Assembly: GCA_030040235.1 (NCBI GenBank)
Contig: JASHUC010000192.1
Span: 1-10,808 of the forward strand
From: Gammaproteobacteria bacterium
Lineage (GTDB): Bacteria; Pseudomonadota; Gammaproteobacteria; Steroidobacterales; Steroidobacteraceae
Reading direction: 5' to 3'
Length of the DNA stretch: 10,808 nt
Positions 6,543 through 10,808 of the stretch are shown one piece after another. The notes below the pieces were generated by a model, which did not search any database, was not told the DNA's origin, and worked only from the letters and a program-made list of their open reading frames with translations. The translations under genes were made by a program, and so were the position numbers. How positions within the stretch are numbered: the stretch's first letter is position 1; the number at the start of each line of letters is the position of its first letter.

Positions 6543-9270
6543 GTCGCGGCGCGCCGATATCCACTTCCCGCCGAAGCACGCGGCGCTGCGCGAGGACGTG
6601 CACGCGCTCGGTGAGCTGATCGGGGAGATGTTGCGCGAGCAGGGCGGAGTTGAGCTCCTCGACACCGTCGAGCAGGATCGGGTGCTCGCCATTCGCCGGC
6701 GCGAGGGCGAGGGGGGCGCGGCCGCGGAGCTCGCCGTTCGCGTGCGCGGGCGCGCACCGGAGGAGGCGCGCGATCTGGTGCGCGCCTTCTCGACATGGTT
6801 TCAGCTGGTGAACGGCGCCGAGCAGGTTCACCGCATCCGCCGGCGCCGCCAGTACTTCCTCGACGAGGCCGCCCGCCCGCAGCCGCTCGGAGTCGAGGAC
6901 GCCCTCGGTCAGCTCAAGGCCGGGGGGCTTGCGCTCGATGAGGTGCTGGAGCTCGTTGCGGGACTTTCCATCGAGCCGGTGTTCGCCGCACATCCAACCG
7001 AGTCGCCGCGGCGCACCATCCTTCGCAGCCGCCAGCGGGTTGCGCAGCTGCTGCTCAACCGGCTCGACCCGACGCTCACGCCGAGCGAGTCGCGCGCCGT
7101 GTGGAGCGCCATCCGGCAGGAAATCACCGCCGGCTGGCAGACCGCGGAGTATCCGCGAGCGAGACTCACCGTCGCGGACGAGCGCGAGCACGTGGTGTTC
7201 TACTTGAGCGAGGTGCTCTATCGGGTGCTGCCCGCGTTCTACGAGGAGATCGCCGAGGCGCTCGCGAAGCTCTACGGCGTGGAGGCCGAGGGGCTCGAGC
7301 TGCCCTGCATCGTGCACTTCGGCAGCTGGGTGGGCGGGGACATGGACGGCAGTCCGGACGTGCACGGCAAGACGATCCGCGAGACGCTCGCCCGGCAGCA
7401 GCAGGTCATCCTCAATGCCTACTACGAGGAATGCCTCGCACTCGCGGAGCGGCTCTCTCAAAGCGCGAGCCGCATCCAGGTGGCAGGCGGGCTCGCGAAG
7501 CGCATCGAGGAGTACTCGACGCTGCTGCCCACATCGCGAGCGATCACTCCGACGCGCCACGACCGCATGCCGTACCGGGTTTTCCTCGCGCAGATCGCCA
7601 CGCGGCTCCGCAACGCCTACGACGGACGCGCGAACGGCTACGAGAGCCCCGCGCAGCTGCGCTCCGATGTGACGCTCATCGCGGAGAGCCTGCGGGCGCA
7701 TAAGGGCAGGAACGCCGGTTATCGCTCCGTGCAGCGGCTCTTGAGGCGCATCGACACGTTCGGCTTCCATCTCGCGACGCTCGACGTTCGTCAGGAGAGC
7801 GCCGTGCATCACGGGATCCTCATGCAGGGCCTGGACGATCCCCAGTGGCGCGCCCGCTCGAGCGCCGAGCGCCACAGGCTGCTCGCCGAGGCGATCGCGC
7901 GTGACTCCGGGCCGCGGGTGGAGCCCGACCCGCTCGGCAAGCGGGCGCGCGGGGTATTCGAGGCACTCCTTGCGGGCCGCCACCGCTACGGTTCGGACGC
8001 GGTGGGCTACTACATCGTCAGTGGAACGGCCGATACGGACGATGTGCTCGCCGTGCTGCTGCTCGCGCGCTGGGCCGAAGCGAGCGACCGCCGCACGGGC
8101 GAGGCGGCGCTCGATATCGCTCCCATGTTCGAGTCGCTCGCAACGCTCGAACGAAGCGGCGAGGTGATGCGCCGGCTGCTCGCCGATCCACTCTATCGGC
8201 GGCACCTCGAGACACGCGGCCGCCGCCAATGCGTGGTGATCGGGTACGCGGAGAGCAACAAGGAGGACGGTGTGTGCGCCTCGAGGCACGCGGCGCAGCT
8301 CGCACAGCGCGAGCTCGCCAGCGCGCTCGCCAATGCCGGCGAGCGGCACGTCATCTTTCACGCACGCGGCGGCAGCATCAGTCTCGGCGGGGGTCGTATC
8401 GACAGACCCGTGAGAGCCGCGCCGCAGGAGGCGCTCAACGGCGTGCTGCGCGTCACGGAGCAGGGTGAGGCCCTCGATCGCAGCTACGGTCTCGATCCGA
8501 TCGCGATGCGCACGCTGGAGCGTGCGTTCAGCGCGCTCGCGCTCACCACTCCGGGCCGACGTGCGAAGCGTGCGCCGCAGTTGCCCGCTCGCGCGGAATG
8601 TGCCGCGACGCTCGCCGCCGCCGCCCGCAGTGCCTATCGGGGCCTCGTGTACGGCGATGCGGCCTTCTACGAGTATTTCCGCAACGTCACGCCCATCGAC
8701 GTCCTCGAGCGAATGCAGATCGGCTCGCGTACGGCCTACCGCTCCCCGGGCCGGGGACTCCAGTCGCTGCGCCCGGTGCCTTGGGCATTCGCCTGGACAC
8801 AGTCGCGCCATCTGCTTCCGGCCTGGTACGGAGCGGGAAGCGGGCTCGCCGCCGCCATCGCGCGGCACGGTCTCGCTCGACTTCGCGATGCATACGAGGG
8901 CTGGTTCTTCCTTCGCAACCTCATCGACGATCTCGAGGCGGCGCTCGCGCGGGCGGATCTCGAGGTCGCCCGCGCCTACAACGTGCTCGCCCCGGAGCCG
9001 CTGCATCGATTCTTCGCGCAGATCCGCGCCGAGTACGAGCTCGCGTGCGCCCGCGTGCTCGAGATCAAGAACGAGAGCCGCCTGCTCGATGGGGATGCTA
9101 CCCTGCAGCGTGCGATTCAACTACGCAACCCCTACGTGGATCCGATGAACCTCATGCAGGTCGACCTGCTCGCGCGCTGGCGCGCAGCGGGCCGCGAGGA
9201 TCGGGCGCTGTTCGAGGCGCTTCTCGCGAGCGTCAACGGCATCGCTCAGGGGCTCCAGAGCACGGGGTGA
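6532..9270 (+). CDS. ppc: Phosphoenolpyruvate carboxylase (atypical catalytic loop)
   Basis: The 912-residue protein is full length for this cytosolic enzyme, which makes oxaloacetate from PEP and bicarbonate. I chose TTG 6532, with GAGGGGG (6519-6525) upstream, because residues from about 15 on (HAALREDVHALGELIGEML) already match the family N terminus and no ATG precedes them. Landmarks: FAAHPTESPRRTI with catalytic H154; GSWVGGDMDGSPDV; LDVRQES with R420; metal ligand E534 in MFESL; GYAESNKEDG (571-580) with K577; FHARGGSISLGGG (609-621); LRVTEQGE; FAWTQSRHLLPAWYGAGSG; IQLRNPYVDPMN; C-terminal QSTG. The two loops differ from the usual GYSDSxKDxG and FHGRGGSIxRGG: E574 replaces the metal-binding Asp, and L618 replaces the Arg equivalent to E. 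coli R587. The family call is certain; full activity is not. It overlaps the antiporter gene by 11 bases. Confidence 0.95.
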   Translation: MPAESRRADIHFPPKHAALREDVHALGELIGEMLREQGGVELLDTVEQDRVLAIRRREGEGGAAAELAVRVRGRAPEEARDLVRAFSTWFQLVNGAEQVHRIRRRRQYFLDEAARPQPLGVEDALGQLKAGGLALDEVLELVAGLSIEPVFAAHPTESPRRTILRSRQRVAQLLLNRLDPTLTPSESRAVWSAIRQEITAGWQTAEYPRARLTVADEREHVVFYLSEVLYRVLPAFYEEIAEALAKLYGVEAEGLELPCIVHFGSWVGGDMDGSPDVHGKTIRETLARQQQVILNAYYEECLALAERLSQSASRIQVAGGLAKRIEEYSTLLPTSRAITPTRHDRMPYRVFLAQIATRLRNAYDGRANGYESPAQLRSDVTLIAESLRAHKGRNAGYRSVQRLLRRIDTFGFHLATLDVRQESAVHHGILMQGLDDPQWRARSSAERHRLLAEAIARDSGPRVEPDPLGKRARGVFEALLAGRHRYGSDAVGYYIVSGTADTDDVLAVLLLARWAEASDRRTGEAALDIAPMFESLATLERSGEVMRRLLADPLYRRHLETRGRRQCVVIGYAESNKEDGVCASRHAAQLAQRELASALANAGERHVIFHARGGSISLGGGRIDRPVRAAPQEALNGVLRVTEQGEALDRSYGLDPIAMRTLERAFSALALTTPGRRAKRAPQLPARAECAATLAAAARSAYRGLVYGDAAFYEYFRNVTPIDVLERMQIGSRTAYRSPGRGLQSLRPVPWAFAWTQSRHLLPAWYGAGSGLAAAIARHGLARLRDAYEGWFFLRNLIDDLEAALARADLEVARAYNVLAPEPLHRFFAQIRAEYELACARVLEIKNESRLLDGDATLQRAIQLRNPYVDPMNLMQVDLLARWRAAGREDRALFEALLASVNGIAQGLQSTG

Positions 9271-9276
9271 GCCGAG

Positions 9277-9756
9277 ATGATCAGCATCCGTCCGGCGAGG
9301 CGCGCGGACGTGCCGCAGATCCTCGCGTTCATTCGCGAGCTCGCCGAGTACGAGCGCCTCTCCCATGCGGTAGTCGCGACGGAGGCCGACCTGCTCGGCA
9401 GCCTCTTCGGACGGGAGCCTTGCGCGCACGCGCTCCTCGCCACGCGTGATGCCGAGCCGGTCGGTTTCGCCGTCTACTTCTACAATTTCTCGACGTTTCT
9501 CGGGCGCCCGGGCCTTTACCTCGAGGACCTGTACGTGCGGCCCGCTGCACGCGGGCTGGGGATCGGCCGCCGGCTGCTCGTCACGCTCGCACGCCTCGCG
9601 GTCGAGCGAGGATGCGGACGCATGGAGTGGGCGGTGCTCGATTGGAACGAGCCCGCGATCGGTTTTTATCGCAAGCTCGGTGCGGCGCCCAATGCCGACT
9701 GGACCACGTATAGGCTCTCGGGGGAGGCGCTCGGGAAGCTGGCGCGCTCGGATTGA
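9277..9756 (+). CDS. GNAT acetyltransferase resembling spermidine/spermine (thialysine) N-acetyltransferase
   Basis: The 159-residue protein is a single GNAT domain that transfers acetyl from acetyl-CoA to an amine. It resembles SAT1/SAT2-type enzymes along its length: IRPARRADVPQILAFIRELA at the N terminus, YLEDLYVRPAARGLGIGRRL with the acetyl-CoA loop R92-G-L-G-I-G97, and DWNEPAIGFYRKLGA, in which Y131 matches the catalytic tyrosine of human SAT1. Substrate cannot be decided: polyamines, thialysine or another small amine are all possible. It starts at ATG 9277, six bases after the carboxylase stop, so it is probably co-transcribed. GGGGTGA spanning that stop may act as its ribosome binding site. 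Its last 91 bases overlap the converging sigma factor gene. Confidence 0.92.
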   Translation: MISIRPARRADVPQILAFIRELAEYERLSHAVVATEADLLGSLFGREPCAHALLATRDAEPVGFAVYFYNFSTFLGRPGLYLEDLYVRPAARGLGIGRRLLVTLARLAVERGCGRMEWAVLDWNEPAIGFYRKLGAAPNADWTTYRLSGEALGKLARSD

Positions 9757-10322
9757 CGGGCCCGCCGGCGAGGTGCGCGTTCGGCGTAGGCGGCCTCATC
9801 CGTGCGGACGGCGGCGGGCACCGGCAAGTGCCCCTCGAGCATCGCGAGCAGCGCCGCGCGCGCGCGGGCCACTCTGCTCTTGATAGTGCCCACCGCACAG
9901 CCGCAGATCGACGCAGCCTCCTCGTAGGAGAAGCCGCTCGCGCTCACCAGAATCAGCGCGGCACGCTGTCCGGGCGAGAGCACCGCGAGTGCCCGGTTCA
10001 GGTCGCGCAGCTCGAGCTCGCCGTCGTGATCGGGCGGAACGCTCGGCTCCGGGAGCAGATCGTTCGTCACGTCGTGCGCTTCGAACTTGCGCCGTCGCAG
10101 CTGCGAGTAGTGCTCGTTGCGTACGATCGTGAACAACCACGCCTTGAGGTTTGTGCCGGGCTTGAAGCGCTCGAGATTGTTGAACGCACGCAGCAGCGCC
10201 TCCTGTACGAGATCGTCCGCGCGCACGCCGTCGCGGCACAACGAGCGCGCAAAGGTGTGCAGCTGCGGCACCAGGGACACCATCTCTTCTGTGACGTTGT
10301 GATCGCTTGCGCCTGAGTCCAT
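9666..10322 (-). CDS. ECF-type RNA polymerase sigma factor
   Basis: The 218-residue protein (start ATG at 10322; ATG 10331 and TTG 10376 are alternatives) is an extracytoplasmic-function sigma-70 factor. Region 2 spans about residues 14-79, with DDLVQEALLRAF and KAWLFTIVRNEHYSQLRRRK for core and -10 binding. Region 4 spans about 106-158, with FSYEEAASICGCAVGTIKSR, the helix-turn-helix for the -35 element. It resembles the sigma factors (EcfG-like and related groups) that read GTNLKAWLFTI after region 2.1. I favour 10322 because AAGG lies a workable distance upstream; spacing to 10331 is too short. Residues 160-218 form an unusual Arg/Ala/Ser-rich tail, and the last 91 bases run antisense over the acetyltransferase gene. 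No anti-sigma or PhyR-like gene is adjacent, so its control is not visible. Confidence 0.9.
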   Translation of the reverse strand: MDSGASDHNVTEEMVSLVPQLHTFARSLCRDGVRADDLVQEALLRAFNNLERFKPGTNLKAWLFTIVRNEHYSQLRRRKFEAHDVTNDLLPEPSVPPDHDGELELRDLNRALAVLSPGQRAALILVSASGFSYEEAASICGCAVGTIKSRVARARAALLAMLEGHLPVPAAVRTDEAAYAERAPRRRARQSERASFPSASPESLYVVQSALGAAPSLR

Positions 10323-10550
10323 AAGAATCATTGGCCTTTCAATCGGCCCGCCTCGGAAAACCGTCATAACAGCCAAGCTACACCCTGTACCGTTTCAACA
10401 GAGTCCGCCGATCCCGGTGTCGGACGCCTCCTACCGCCGACCTGTGCAGCAGCCGGCGTGCCCAGCGATCGGGCGCAGTTCTTGCTCCGTCGGGCGAGGA
10501 GCCCCGACTCGAGTGCGGGGCGGGCCAGTGTTGCGCCACGGAACGACGCT
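10323..10550. other. Intergenic region between the sigma factor gene and the divergent small gene
   Basis: This divergent spacer should hold promoters for both genes. I find no convincing -35/-10 pair on either strand. On the minus strand, TTGAAAC near 10390-10396 is a possible -35 but has no well-placed -10. Bases 10501-10521 form an inverted repeat (GCCCCG and CGGGGC around ACTCGAGTG, itself mostly palindromic) 29 bases before the start of the small gene. Confidence 0.3.
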
Positions 10551-10766
10551 ATGCGACGAGTCTTGAAGGAAGCCAAGGTCTATCGGGTCGCTCCCGGCCC
10601 GGTGAACACCTGGCGGATTTATGCCGGCCCGAGGCGCCAGCCCGTGGCCTCCTTCGATGACAAGAGCACCGCAGTGCGCTACGCGCTGCGTTTGGCGCGC
10701 GGCGAGCTGAGCTGGTCGCCGCCGGCCGGTACGCCCGCGGACGCACACACGCGGCCGGAATCTTGA
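10551..10766 (+). CDS. Small DUF2188-like protein
   Basis: The frame is open from 10458, but I place the start at ATG 10551 because residues before it look like noise and the recognisable domain begins straight after. That gives 71 residues. Residues 9-50 (VYRVAPGPVNTWRIYAGPRR, then SFDDKSTAVRYALRLAR) follow the DUF2188 pattern: a strand, a Trp-containing strand, then a helix opening with a D-K-S/T-x-A element. The last 20 residues are disordered. DUF2188 proteins are small, widespread and of unknown function. The upstream GGA (10540-10542) is only a weak ribosome binding site. It is divergent from the sigma factor gene; nothing in the sequence shows they are linked. An overlapping minus-strand frame is the alternative, but it has no recognisable content. 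Confidence 0.65.
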   Translation: MRRVLKEAKVYRVAPGPVNTWRIYAGPRRQPVASFDDKSTAVRYALRLARGELSWSPPAGTPADAHTRPES

Positions 10767-10808
10767 CCTGGGTGCCGCTACGCGCGGCGAAAATCCACTG
10801 CGGGAAGC

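Noticed and set aside
4590..6692. Very long minus-strand open frame (700 codons) opposite the antiporter gene
   Set aside because: Its translation is rich in Arg, His, Glu and Gln with no domain or hydrophobic core, as expected from the antisense of a GC-rich gene. The plus strand carries a clear antiporter.
6928..7200. Possible frameshift or broken ppc because of unusual motifs
   Set aside because: The frame is continuous from the N-terminal motif to the C-terminal end, and all major landmarks occur in order. The unusual residues are substitutions, not signs of decay.
6463..9120. 885-codon minus-strand open frame opposite ppc
   Set aside because: Same shadow effect: stop codons are rare on the antisense of GC-rich genes with this codon use. 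No motif is recognisable, and ppc on the plus strand is certain.
1..10808. CRISPR array, tRNA, rRNA, insertion sequence or Zorya-type defence system
   Set aside because: No spaced direct repeats, cloverleaf-like stretches, transposase or terminal repeats were seen. ExbB/ExbD-like genes recall ZorA/ZorB, but the long ZorA tail, the OmpA domain of ZorB and the ZorC-E genes are absent.
10767..10808. Possible start of another gene at the right edge
   Set aside because: Only 42 bases remain, with no ribosome binding site and start codon pair that can be supported.

Overview
This is a GC-rich, densely coded chromosomal window. It most resembles a gammaproteobacterium of the Xanthomonadales/Steroidobacterales/Nevskiales type. 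The phosphoenolpyruvate carboxylase carries the GGDMDG form of its N-terminal motif, which I recall from Xanthomonas-type enzymes, and the ExbB/ExbD/AgmX-tail operon is of a kind seen in Gammaproteobacteria. The assignment is an inference and does not reach genus. I see no tRNA, rRNA, insertion sequence, phage gene or CRISPR array. The window reads as ordinary chromosome with several poorly understood genes.

Region A (1-4492) is a co-directional envelope cluster. In order: a tetratricopeptide-repeat protein cut by the left edge; a secreted Ala/Pro-rich protein of unknown function; a 126-bp gap with two small hairpins; a MotA/TolQ/ExbB proton-channel subunit; two different ExbD/TolR subunits whose genes overlap by ATGA; a single-pass TonB-like protein with an AgmX/PglI-type C-terminal domain; and a small uncharacterised helical protein. 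Together they look like a proton-motive-force-driven machine. The ExbB/ExbD pair would take energy from the inner membrane, the TonB-like protein would carry it across the periplasm, and the TPR and secreted proteins could be periplasmic or outer-membrane partners. The cargo or target cannot be read from the sequence. This is the best candidate here for a little-described system.

Region B (4563-9756) is a second co-directional run: a CPA2 (Kef/YbaL-type) cation:proton antiporter with an RCK regulatory domain, a phosphoenolpyruvate carboxylase (TTG start, overlapping the antiporter gene by 11 bases), and an acetyltransferase resembling spermidine/spermine (thialysine) acetyltransferases. A perfect 8-bp inverted repeat lies just before the antiporter start codon. 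The carboxylase is full length, but its catalytic glycine loop departs from the family consensus, including loss of an arginine known to matter in the E. coli enzyme.

Region C (9666-10808) holds an ECF-type sigma factor on the minus strand. Its 3' end overlaps the acetyltransferase gene tail to tail by 91 bases, and no anti-sigma gene is visible. A short DUF2188-like protein is divergent from it. The last 42 bases hold nothing I can recognise.
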